Position numbers and translations under genes: made by a program. Below are positions 51,396 through 63,000 of a stretch of DNA of 64,000 nt, in pieces (position 1 is the first letter of the stretch; every line of letters starts with the position of its first letter). The DNA is from Branchinecta lynchi (lineage: Eukaryota > Arthropoda > Branchiopoda > Anostraca > Branchinectidae), in assembly GCA_023053575.1 (NCBI GenBank), contig JAKZAP010000089.1:124001-188000 (forward strand), written 5' to 3'. The notes below the pieces were generated by a model. The model had not been told where the DNA came from. It made no database searches and worked only from the letters and a program-made list of their open reading frames with translations.

Positions 51396-52129
51396 TTCCC
51401 ACAAGGTTTGTTTTCCCACAAGGTTTGTTTTCCCAAAAGGTTTGTTTTCCCACAAGCTTTGTTTTCCCCCAAGGTTGGTTTTCCCGCAAGGTTGGTTTTC
51501 CCACAAGGTTTGTTTTCCCACTGTGTTGGTTTTCCCACAAGGTTTGTTTCCCCACAAGGTTTGTTTTCCCATAATTTTGTTTTCCCACAAGGTTTGTTTT
51601 CCCACAAGGTTTGTTTTCCCACAAGGTTAGTTTTCCCACAAGGTTTGTTTCCCCACAAGGTTTGTTTCCCCACAAGGTTTGTTTTCCCACAAGGATTGTT
51701 TTCTCACAAGGTTGGTTTTCCCACTGTGTTGGTTTTCCCAAAAGGTTCGCTTTCCCGCAAGGTTGGTTTTCCCACAAGGTTGGTTTTCCCGCAGGGTTTG
51801 TTTTCCCACAAGGTTGGTTTTCCCGCAGGGTTTGTTTTCCCACAAGGTTAGTTTTCCCGAAAGGTTTGTTTCCCCACAAGGTGGGTTTTCCCACAAGGTT
51901 GGTTTTCCCGCAGGGTTTGTTTTCCCACATGGTTTGTTTTCTCACAAGGTTTGTTTTCCCACAAGGTTTGTTTTACCACAAGGTTGGTTTTCCCGAAAGG
52001 TTTGTTTTCCCACAAGGTTGGTTTTCCCGAAAGGTTTCTTTCCCCACAAGGCTGGTTTTCCCACAAGGTTGGTTTTCCCGAAAGGTTTGTTTCCCCACAA
52101 GGTTGGTTTTCCCGCAAGGTTTGTTTCCC

Positions 52130-54600
52130 CACAAGGTTTGTTTTCCCACAAGGATTGTTTTCTCACAAGGTTTGTTTTCCCACTAGGTTTGTTTCCCCAC
52201 AAGGTTTGTTTTCCCACAAGGTTTGTTTTCCCCCAAGGTTTGTTTTCCCACAAGGTTGGTTTTCCCGAAAGGTTTGTTTCCCCACAAGGTTGGTTTTCCC
52301 ACAAGGTTGGTTTTCCCGAAAGGTTTGTTTCCCCACAAGGTTGGTTTTCCCACAAGGTTTGTTTTCCCACAAGGATTGTTTTCTCACAAGGTTTGTTTTC
52401 CCACAAGGTTTGTTTTCCCACAAGGTTGGTTTTCCCGAAAGGTTTGTTTTCCCACAAGGATTGTTTTCTCACAAGGTTTGTTTTCCCACAAGGTTGGTTT
52501 TCCCTCAAAGTTGGTTTTCCCGCAGGGTTTGTTTTCCCACAAGGTTAGTTTTCCCGCAAGGTTTGTTTTCCCACAAGGTTAGTTTTCCCACAAGGTTTGT
52601 TTCCCCACAAGGTTTGTTTCCCCACAAGGTTTGTTTTCCCACAAGGATTGTTTTCTCACAAGGTTTGTTTTCCCACTATGTTGGTTTTCCCAAAAGGTTC
52701 GCTTTCCCGCAAGGTTGGTTTTCCCACAAGGTTGGTTTTCCCGCAGGGTTTGTTTTCCCACAAGGTTGGTTTTCCCGCAGGGTTTGTTTTCCCACAAGGT
52801 TTGTTTTCCCACAAGGTTTGTTTTCCCACAAGGTTGGTTTTCCCGAAAGGTTTGTTTTCCCACAAGGTTGGTTTTCCCGAAAGGTTTGTTTCCCCACAAG
52901 GTTGGTTTTCCCACAAGGTTGGTTTTCCCGAAAGGTTTGTTTCCCCACAAGGTTGGTTTTCCCGCAAGGTTTGTTTCCCCACAAGGTTTGTTTTCCCACA
53001 AGGATTGTTTTCTCACAAGGTTTGTTTTCCCACTAGGTTTGTTTCCCCACAAGGTTTGTTTTCCCACAAGGTTTGTTTTCCCCCAAGGTTTGTTTTCCCA
53101 CAAGGTTGGTTTTCCCGAAAGGTTTGTTTCCCCACAAGGTTGGTTTCCCAACAAGGTTGGTTTTCCCGAAAGGTTTGTTTCCCCACAAGGTTGGTTTTCC
53201 CACAAGGTTTGTTTTCCCACAAGGATTGTTTTCTCACAAGGTTTGTTTTCCCACAAGGTTTGTTTTCCCACAAGGTTGGTTTTCTCGAAAGGTTAGTTTC
53301 CCCACAAGGTTTGTTTTCCCACAAGCTTTGTTTTCACCCAAGGTTGGTTTTTCCGCAAGGTTGGTTTTCCCACAAGGTTTGTTTTCCTACTGTGTTGGTT
53401 TTCCCAAAAGGTTCGCTTTCCCGCAAGGTTGGTTTTCCCACAAGGTTTGTTACCCCAGAAGGTTTGTTTTCCCACAAGGATTGTTTTCTCACAAGGTTTG
53501 TTTTCCCACAAGGTTTGTTTTCCCACAAGGATGGTTTTCCCGAAAGGTTTGTTTCCCCACAAGGTTTGTTTTCCCACAAGCTTTGTTTTCACCCAAGGTT
53601 GGTTTTCCCGCAAGGTTGGTTTTCCCACAAGGTTTGTTTTCCTACTGTGTTGGTTTTCCCACAAGGTTTGTTTTCCCACAAGGTTTGTTTTCCCACAAGG
53701 TTGGTTTCCCCGCAAGGTTGCTTTCCCCATAAGGTTTGTTTTCCCACAAGGTTTGTTTTCCCACAAGGTTTGTTTTCCCACAAGGTTGGTTTTCCCACAA
53801 GGTTTGTTTCCCCAAGAGGTTGGTTTTCCCACAAGGTTGGTTTTCCCGCAGGGTTTGTTTTCCCACAAGGTTAGTTTTCCCGCAAGGTTTGTTTTCCCAC
53901 AAGGTTAGTTTTCCCACAAGGTTTGTTTCCCCACAAGGTTTGTTTCCCCACAAGGTTTGTTTTCCCACAAGGATTGTTTTCTCACAAGGTTTGTTTTCCC
54001 ACTGTGTTGGTTTTCCCAAAAGGTTCGCTTTCTCGCAAGGTTGGTTTTCCCACAAGGATTGTTTTCCCACTATGTTTGTTTCCCCACAAGGTTTGTTTTC
54101 CCACAAGGTTGGTTCTCCCGCAAGGTTGGTTTTCCCACAAGGTTTGTTTTCCCACTGTGTTGGTTTTCCCAAAAGGTTCGCTTTCCCACAAGGTTGGTTT
54201 TCCCACAAGGTTTGTTTTCCAACAAGGTTGGTTTTCCCGAAAGGTTTGTTTCCCCACAAGGTTTGTTTTCCCACTAGGTTTGTTTTCTCACAAGGTTTGT
54301 TTTCCCACTAGGTTTGTTTCCCCACAAGGTTTGTTTTCCCACAAGGTTTGTTTTCCCACAAGGTTTGTTTTCCCACAAGGTTTGTTTTCCCACAAGGTTT
54401 GTTTTCCCACAAGGTTGGTTTTCCCGAAAGGTTTGTTTCCCCACAAGGTTGGTTTTCCCACAAGGTTTGTTTTCCCGCAGGGTTTGTTTTTCCCACAAGG
54501 TTAGTTTTCCCGCAAGGTTTGTTTCCCCACAAGGTTTGTTTTCCCACAAGGATTGTTTTCCCACTAGGTTTGTTTCCCCACAAGGTTTGTTTTCCCACAA
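52130..54600 (+). repeat. HOR block matching 60.47-63.0 kb
   Basis: Variant order matches about 60470-62990 with an offset of 8,342 bp, then 8,393 bp after a three-unit indel near 52.7/61.1 kb. Markers in common include TTCTCGCAAGG with GGATTG (near 54030 against 62423) and TTTTCCAACAAGG (near 54218 against 62611). The offset is not a multiple of 17 because of an odd number of irregular units in between. Confidence 0.75.
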
Positions 54601-55939
54601 GGTTTGTTTTCCCAAAAGGTTGGTTTTCCCGCAAGGTTGGTTTTCCCACAAGGTTTGTTTTCCCACTGTGTTGGTTTTCCCAAAAGGTTCGCTTTCCCAC
54701 AAGGTTTGTTTTCCCACAAGGTTTGTTTTCCCACAAGGTTTGTTTTCCCACAAGGTTGGTTTTCCCGAAAGGTTTGTTTCCCCACAAAGTTGGTTTTCCC
54801 ACAAGGTTTGTTTTCCCGCAGGGTTTGTTTTCCCACAAGGTTAGTTTTCCCGCAAGGTTTGTTTCCCCACAAGGTTTGTTTTCCCACAAGGATTGTTTTC
54901 CCACTAGGTTTGTTTCCCCACAAGGTTTGTTTTCCCACAAGGTTTGTTTTCCCCCAAGGTTGGTTTTCCCGCAAGGTTGGTTTTCCCACAAGGTTTGTTT
55001 TCCCACTGTGTTGGTTTTCCCAAAAGGTTCGCTTTCCCACAAGGTTGGTTTTCCCACAAGGTTGGTTTTCCCGCAGGGTTGCTTTCCCCATAAGGTTGGT
55101 TTTCCCACAAGGTTTGTTTTCTCACAAGGTTTGTTTTCCCAATAGGTTGTTGTTGGTTTTCCCACAAGGTTTGTTTCCCCACAAGGTTTGTTTTCCCACA
55201 AGGTTTGTTTTACCACAAGGTTGGTTTTCCCGAAAGGTTTGTTTCCCCACAAGGTTTCTTTCCCCATAAGGTTGGTTTTCCCACAAGGTTTGTTTTCTCA
55301 CAAGGTTTGTTTTCCCACAAGGTTTGTTTTCCCACAAGGTTTGTTTTCCCAAAAGGTTTGTTTTCCCACAAGCTTTGTTTTCCCCCAAGGTTGGTTTTCC
55401 CGCAAGGTTGGTTTTCCCACAAGGTTTGTTTTCCCACTGTGTTGGTTTTCCCAAAAGGTTCGCTTTCCCGCAAGGTTGGTTTTCCCACAAGGTTTGTTTT
55501 CCCACTGTGTTGGTTTTTCCCAAAAGGTTCGCTTTCCCACAAGGTTGGTTTTCCCACAAGGTTGGTTTTCCCGCAGGGTTGCTTTCCCCATAAGGTTGGT
55601 TTTCCCACAAGGTTTGTTTTCTCACAAGGTTTGTTTTCCCACTAGGTTGTTTTTCCCACTAGGTTGGTTTTCCCACAAGGTTTCTTTTCCCACAAGCTTT
55701 GTTTTCACCCAAGGTTGGTTTTCCCGCAAGGTTGGTTTTCCCGCAAGGTTTGTTTTCCCACTGTGTTGGTTTTCCCAAAAGGTTCGCTTTCCCGCAAGGT
55801 TGGTTTTCCCACAAGGTTTGTTTTCCCACTGTGTTGGTTTTTCCCAAAAGGTTCGCTTTCCCACAAGGTTGGTTTTCCCACAAGGTTGGTTTTCCCGCAG
55901 GGTTGCTTTCCCCATAAGGTTGGTTTTCCCACAAGGTTT

Positions 55940-58900
55940 GTTTTCTCACAAGGTTTGTTTTCCCACTAGGTTGTTTTTCCCACTAGGTTGGTTTTCCCAC
56001 AAGGTTTGTTTTCCCACAAGCTTTGTTTTCCCCCAGGGTTTCTTTCCCCACAAGGTTTGTTTTCTCACAAGGTTTGTTTTCCCACAAGGTTTGTTTTCCC
56101 ACAAGGTTTGTTTTCCCACAAGGTTTGTTTTCCCACAAGGTTGGTTTTCCCGAAAGGTTTGTTTCCCCACAAGGTTGGTTTTCCCACAAGGTTGGTTTTC
56201 CCGCAGGGTTTGTTTTCCCACAAGGTTAGTTTTTCCGCAAGGTTTGTTTTCCCACAAGGTTAGTTTTCCCACAAGGTTTGTTTCCCCGCAAGGTTTGTTT
56301 CCCCACAAGGTTGGTTTTCCCACAAGGATTGTTTTCTCACAAGGTTTGTTTTCCCACTGTGTTGGTTTTCCCTAAAGGTTCGCTTTCCCGCAAGGTTGGT
56401 TTTCCCACAAGGTTGGTTTTAACGCAGGGTTTGTTTCCCCATAAGGTTGGTTTTCCCACAAGGTTTGTTTTCTCACAAGGTTTGTTTTCCTACTAGGTTG
56501 GTTTTCCCACAAGGTTTGTTTTCCCACAAGGTTGGTTTTCCCGAAAGGTTTGTTTCCCCACAAGGTTTGTTTTCCCACTAGGTTTGTTTTCCCATAGGGT
56601 TGGTTTTCCCACAAGGTTTGTTTTCTCACAAGGTTTGTTTTCCCGGTTTGTTTCCCCACAAGGTTTGTTTTCTCACAAGGTTTGTTTTCCCACAAGGTTT
56701 GTTTTAACACAAGGTTTGTTTTCCCACAAGGTTTGTTTTCCCACAAGGTTGGTTTTCCCGAAAGGTTTGTTTCCCCACAAGGTTGGTTTTCCCACAAGGT
56801 TGGTTTTCCCGCAGGGTTTGTTTTCCCACAAGGTTAGTTTTCCCGCAAGGTTTGTTTCCCCACCGGGTTTGTTTTCCCACAAGGATTGTTTTCTCACAAG
56901 GTTTGTTTTCCCACTAGGTTTGTTTCCCCACAAGGTTTGTTTTCCCACAAGGTTGGTTTTCCCCCAAGGTTGGTTTTCCCGCAAGGTTGGTTTTCCCACA
57001 AGGTTTGTTTTCCCACTGTGTTGGTTTTCCCAAAAGGTTCGCTTTCCCACAAGGTTGGTTTTCCCACAAGGTTGGTTTTCCCACAAGGTTGGTTTTCCCG
57101 CAGGGTTGCTTTCCCCATAAGGTTGGTTTTCCCACAAGGTTTGTTTTCTCACAAGGTTTGTTTTCCCACTAGGTTGTTTTTCCCACTAGGTTGGTTTTCC
57201 CACAAGGTTTGTTTTCCCACAGGCTTGTGAGGTTTGTTTTCCCACAAGGATTGTTTTCTCACAAGGTTTGTTTTCCCACTAGGTTTGTTTCCCCACAAGG
57301 TTTGTTTTCCAACAAGGTTTGTTTTCCCCCAAGGTTTGTTTTCCCACAAGGTTTGTTTTCCCCCAAGGTTGGTTTTCCCGCAAGGTTGGTTTTCTCACAA
57401 GGTTTGTTTTCCCACAAGGTTTGTTTTCCCACTGTGTTGGTTTTCCCAAAAGGTTCGCTTTCCCACAAGGTTGGTTTTCCCACAAGGTTGGTTTTCCCGC
57501 AGGGTTGCTTTCCCCATAAGGTTGGTTTTCCCACAAGGTTTGTTTTCTCACAAGGTTTGTTTCCCCACAAGGTTGGTTTTCCCACAAGGTTGGTTTCCCC
57601 ACAAGGTTTGTTTTCCCATAAGGTTTGTTTTCCCACAAGGTTTGTTTTCCCAAAAGGTTTGTTTTCTCACAAGCTTTGTTTTCCCCCAAGGTTGGTTTTC
57701 CCGCAAGGTTGGTTTTCCCACAAGGTTTGTTTTCCCACTGTGTTGGTTTTCCCAAAAGGTTCGCTTTCCCGCAAGGTTGGTTTTCCCGCAAGGTTTGTTT
57801 TCCCACTGTGTTGGTTTTTCCCAAAAGGTTCGCTTTCCCACAAGGTTGGTTTTCCCACAAGGTTGGTTTTCCCGCAGGGTTGCTTTCCCCATAAGGTTGG
57901 TTTTCCCACAACGTTTGTTTTCTCACAAGGTTTGTTTTCCCACTAGGTTGTTTTTCCCACTAGGTTGGTTTTCCCACAAGGTTTGTTTCCCCACAAGGTT
58001 TGTTTTCCCACAAGGTTGGTTTTCCCCCAAGGTTGGTTTTCCCGCAAGGTTGGTTTTCCCACAAGGTTTGTTTTCCCACTGTGTTGGTTTTCCCAAAAGG
58101 TTCGCTTTCCCACAAGGTTGGTTTTCCCACAAGGTTGGTTTTCCCACAAGGTTGGTTTTCCCGCAGGGTTGCTTTCCCCATAAGGTTGGTTTTCCCACAA
58201 GGTTTGTTTTCTCACAAGGTTTGTTTTCCCACTAGGTTGTTTTTCCCACTAGGTTGGTTTTCCCACAAGGTTTGTTTTCCCACAGGCTTGTGAGGTTTGT
58301 TTTCCCACAAGGATTGTTTTCTCACAAGGTTTGTTTTCCCACTAGGTTTGTTTCCCCACAAGGTTTGTTTTCCAACAAGGTTTGTTTTCCCCCAAGGTTT
58401 GTTTTCCCACAAGGTTTGTTTTCCCCCAAGGTTGGTTTTCCCGCAAGGTTGGTTTTCTCACAAGGTTTGTTTTCCCACAAGGTTTGTTTTCCCACTGTGT
58501 TGGTTTTCCCAAACGGTTCGCTTTCCCACAAGGTTGGTTTTCCCACAAGGTTGGTTTTCCCGCAGGGTTGCTTTCCCCATAAGGTTGGTTTTCCCACAAG
58601 GTTCGCTTTCCCGCAAGGTTGGTTTTCCCACAAGGTTGGTTTTCCCGCAGGGTTTGTTTTCCCACAAGGTTGGTTTTCCCGCAGGGTTTGTTTTCCCACA
58701 AGGTTAGTTTTCCCGAAAGGTTTGTTTCCCCACAAGGTGGGTTTTCTCACAAGGTTGGTTTTCCCGCAGGGTTTGTTTTCCCACAAGGTTTGTTTTCCCA
58801 CAAGGTTTGTTTTCCCACAAGGTTTGTTTTCCCGAAAGGTTTGTTTTCCCACAAGGTTGGTTTTCCCGAAAGGTTTGTTTCCCCACAAGGCTGGTTTTCC

Positions 58901-61900
58901 CACAAGGTTGGTTTTCCCGAAAGGTTTGTTTCCCCACAAGGTTGGTTTTCCCGCAAGGTTTGTTTCCCCACAAGGTTTGTTTTCCCACAAGGATTGTTTT
59001 CTCACAAGGTTTGTTTTCCCACTAGGTTTGTTTCCCCACAAGGATTGTTTTCCCACAAGGTTTGTTTTCCCCCAAGGTTTGTTTTCCCACAAGGTTTGTT
59101 TTCCCCCAAGGTTGGTTTTCCCGCAAGGTTGGTTTTCCCACAAGGTTTGTTTTCCCACAGGGTTTGTTTTCCCACTGTGTTGGTTTTCCCAAAATGTTCG
59201 CTTTCCCACAAGGTTGGTTTTCCCACAAGGTTGGTTTTCCCGCAGGGTTGCTTTCCCCATAAGGTTGGTTTTCCCACAAGGTTTGTTTTCTCACAAGGTT
59301 TGTTTTCCCAATAGGTTGTTGTTGGTTTTCCCACAAGGTTTGTTTCCCCACAAGGTTTCTTTCCCCATAAGGTTGGTTTTCCCACAAGGTTTGTTTTCTC
59401 ACAAGGTTTGTTTTCCCACAAGGTTTGTTTTCCCACTAGGTTTGTTTTCCCAAAAGGTTTGTTTTCCCACAAGCTTTGTTTTACCCCAAGGTTGGTTTTC
59501 CCGCAAGGTTGGTTTTCCCACAAGGTTTGTTTTCCCACTGTGTTGGTTTTCCCAAAAGGTTCGCTTTCCCGCAAGGTTGGTTTTCCCACAAGGTTTGTTT
59601 TCCCACTGTGTTGTTTTTTCCCAAAAGGTTCGCTTTCCCACAAGGTTGGTTTTCCCACAAGGTTGGTTTTCCCGCATGGTTGCTTTCCCCATAAGGTTGG
59701 TTTTCCCACAAGGTTTGTTTTCTCACAAGGTTTGTTTTCCCACTAGGTTGTTTTTCCCACTAGGTTGGTTTTCCCACAAGGTTTGTTTTCCCACAAGCTT
59801 TGTTTTCAACCAAGGTTGGTTTTCCCGCAAGGTTGGTTTTCCCACAAGGTTTGTTTTCCCACTGTGTTGCTTTTCCCAAAAGGTTCGCTTTCCCGCAAGG
59901 TTGGTTTTCCCACAAGGTTTGTTTCCCCACAAGGTTTGTTTTCCCATAAGGTTTGTTTTCCCACAAGGTTTGTTTTCCCACAAGGTTTGTTTTCCCACAA
60001 GGTTAGTTTTCCCACAAGGTTTGTTTCCCCACAAGGTTTGTTTCCCCACAAGGTTTGTTTTCCCACAAGGATTGTTTTCTCACAAGGTTTGTTTTCCCAC
60101 TGTGTTGGTTTTCCCAAAAGGTTCGCTTTCCCGCAAGGTTGGTTTTCCCACAAGGTTGGTTTTCCCGCAGGGTTTGTTTTCCCACAAGGTTGGTTTTCCC
60201 GCAGGGTTTGTTTTCCCACAAGGTTAGTTTTCCCGAAAGGTTTGTTTTCCCACAAGGTTGGTTTTCCCGCAGGGTTTGTTTTCCCACATGGTTTGTTTTC
60301 CCACAAGGTTTGTTTTCCCACAAGGTTGGTTTTCCCGAAAGGTTTGTTTTCCCACAAGGTTGGTTTTCCCGAAAGGTTTCTTTCCCCACAAGGCTGGTTT
60401 TCCCACAAGGTTGGTTTTCCCGAAAGGTTTGTTTCCCCACAAGGTTGGTTTTCCCGCGAGGTTTGTTTCCCCACAAGGTTTGTTTTCCCACAAGGATTGT
60501 TTTCTCACAAGGTTTGTTTTCCCACTAGGTTTGTTTCCCCACAAGGTTTGTTTTCCCACAAGGTTTGTTTTCCTCCAAGGTTTGTTTTCCCACAAGGTTG
60601 GTTTTCCCGAAAGGTTTGTTTCCCTACAAGGTTGGTTTTCCCACAAGGTTGGTTTTCCCGAAAGGTTTGTTTCCCCACAAGGTTGGTTTTCCCACAAGGT
60701 TTGTTTTCCCACAAGGATTGTTTTCTCACAAGGTTTGTTTTCCCACAAGGTTTGTTTTCCCACAAGGTTGGTTTTCCCGAAAGGTTTGTTTTCCCACAAG
60801 GATTGTTTTCTCACAAGGTTTGTTTTCCCACAATGTTGGTTTTCCCACAAAGTTGGTTTTCCCGCAGGGTTTGTTTTCCCACAAGGTTAGTTTTCCCACA
60901 AGGTTTGTTTCCCCACAAGGTTTGTTTCCCCACAAGGTTTGTTTTCCCACAAGGATTGTTTTCTCACAAGGTTTGTTTTCCCACTATTTTGGTTTTCCCA
61001 AAAGGTTCGCTTTCCCGCAAGGTTGGTTTTCCCACAAGGTTGGTTTTCCCGCAGGGTTTGTTTTCCCACAAGGTTGGTTTTCCCGCAGGGTTTGTTTTCC
61101 CACAAGGTTAGTTTTCCCGAAAGGTTTGTTTCCCCACAAGGTGGGTTTTCCCACAAGGTTGGTTTTCCCGCAGGGTTTGTTTTCCCACAAGGTTTGTTTT
61201 CCCACAAGGTTTGTTTTCCCACAAGGTTGGTTTTCCCAAAAGGTTTGTTTTCCCACAAGGTTGGTTTTCCCGAAAGGTTTGTTTCCCCACAAGGTTGGTT
61301 TTCCCACAAGGTTGGTTTTCCCGAAAGGTTCGTTTCCCCACAAGGTTGGTTTTCCCGCAAGGTTTGTTTCCCCACAAGGTTTGTTTTCCCACAAGGATTG
61401 TTTTCTCACAAGGTTTGTTTTCCCACTAGGTTTGTTTCCCCACAAGGTTTGTTTTCCCACAAGGTTTGTTTTCCCCCAAGGTTTGTTTTCCCACAAGGTT
61501 GGTTTTCCCGAAAGGTTTGTTTCCCCACAAGGTTGGTTTTCCCACAAGGTTGGTTTTCCCGAAAGGTTTGTTTCCCCACAAGGTTGGTTTTCCCACAAGG
61601 TTTGTTTTCCCACAAGGATTGTTTTCTCACAAGGTTTGTTTTCCCACAAGGTTTGTTTTCCCACAAGGTTGGTTTTCCCGAAAGGTTTGTTTCCCCACAA
61701 GGTTTGTTTTCCCACAAGCTTTGTTTTCACCCAAGGTTGGTTTTCCCGCAAGGTTGGTTTTCCCACAAGGTTTGTTTTCCTACTGTGTTGGTTTTCCCAA
61801 AAGGTTCGCTTTCCCGCAAGGTTGGTTTTCCCACAAGGTTTGTTTCCCCAGAAGGTTTGTTTTCCCACAAGGATTGTTTTCTCACAAGGTTTGTTTTCCC

Positions 61901-63000
61901 ACAAGGTTTGTTTTCCCACAAGGTTGGTTTTCCCGAAAGGTTTGTTTCCCCACAAGGTTTGTTTTCCCACAAGCTTTGTTTTCACCCAAGGTTGGTTTTC
62001 CCGCAAGGTTGGTTTTCCCACAAGGTTTGTTTTCCTACTGTGTTGGTTTTCCCACAAGGTTTGTTTTCCCACAAGGTTTGTTTTCCCACAAGGTTGGTTT
62101 CCCCGCAAGGTTGCTTTCCCCATAAGGTTTGTTTTCCCACAAGGTTTGTTTTCCCACAAGGTTTGTTTTCCCACAAGGTTGGTTTTCCCACAAGGTTTGT
62201 TTCCCCAAGAGGTTGGTTTTCCCACAAGGTTGGTTTTCCCGCAGGGTTTGTTTTCCCACAAGGTTAGTTTTCCCGCAAGGTTTGTTTTCCCACAAGGTTA
62301 GTTTTCCCACAAGGTTTGTTTCCCCACAAGGTTTGTTTCCCCACAAGGTTTGTTTTCCCACAAGGATTGTTTTCCCACAAGGTTTGTTTTCCCACTGTGT
62401 TGGTTTTCCCAAAAGGTTCGCTTTCTCGCAAGGTTGGTTTTCCCACAAGGATTGTTTTCCCACTGGGTTTGTTTCCCCACAAGGTTTGTTTTCCCGCAAG
62501 GTTGGTTTTCCCGCAAGGTTGGTTTTCCCACAAGGTTTGTTTTCCCACTGTGTTGGTTTTCCCAAAAGGTTCGCTTTCCCACAAGGTTGGTTTTCCCACA
62601 AGGTTTGTTTTCCAACAAGGTTGGTTTTCCCGAAAGGTTTGTTTCCCCACAAGGTTTGTTTTCCCACTAGGTTTGTTTTCTCACAAGGTTTGTTTTCCCA
62701 CTAGGTTTGTTTCCCCACAAGGTTTGTTTTCTCACAAGGTTTGTTTTCCCACAAGGTTTGTTTTCCCACAAGGTTTGTTTTCCCACAAGGTTTGTTTTCC
62801 CACAAGGTTGGTTTTCCCGAAAGGTTTGTTTCCCCACAAGGTTGGTTTTCCCACAAGGTTTGTTTTCCCGCAGGGTTTGTTTTCCCACAAGGTTAGTTTT
62901 CCCGCAAGGTTTGTTTCCCCACAAGGTTTGTTTTCCCACAAGGATTGTTTTCCCACTAGGTTTTTTTCCCCACAAGGTTTGTTTTCCCCCAAGTTTGGTT
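55940..63000 (+). repeat. ~10-kb-spaced HOR, right copy
   Basis: This is the right-hand counterpart of about 46-54.6 kb, assembled from two stretches with offsets near 10.0 kb (55.9-60.2 kb) and 8.34-8.39 kb (60.5-63.0 kb). About 1.6 kb around 50.1-52.1 kb of the left copy is therefore shortened or rearranged here. It holds an extra 1,063-bp tandem step (56.94-57.56 kb repeated at 58.00-58.62 kb), which duplicates the 9-bp unit. Single-base differences from the left copy are scattered throughout. Confidence 0.75.

Larger units (their letters stand above)
45990..51900 (+). repeat. ~10-kb-spaced HOR, left copy
   Basis: This region corresponds to about 55940-60250, with offsets of 9,952, 10,037, 10,038 and 9,990 bp as units are gained and lost. 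Rare shared markers are a 13-bp unit (46595-46607 against 56632-56644), a 9-bp unit (47184-47192 against 57222-57230), the TTTTAACGCAGGG string (near 46383 against 56420) and the AAAATGTTCGC variant (near 49203 against 59193). Inside it, 47576-47913 recurs at 49747-50084 (offset 2,171 bp). Confidence 0.78.

Noticed and set aside
1845..59336. GTTGTTGTT string as a microsatellite or insertion-element footprint
   Set aside because: The extra six bases are a simple GTT expansion inside one unit type, with no target-site duplication or terminal repeat, and the copies are accounted for by block duplication.
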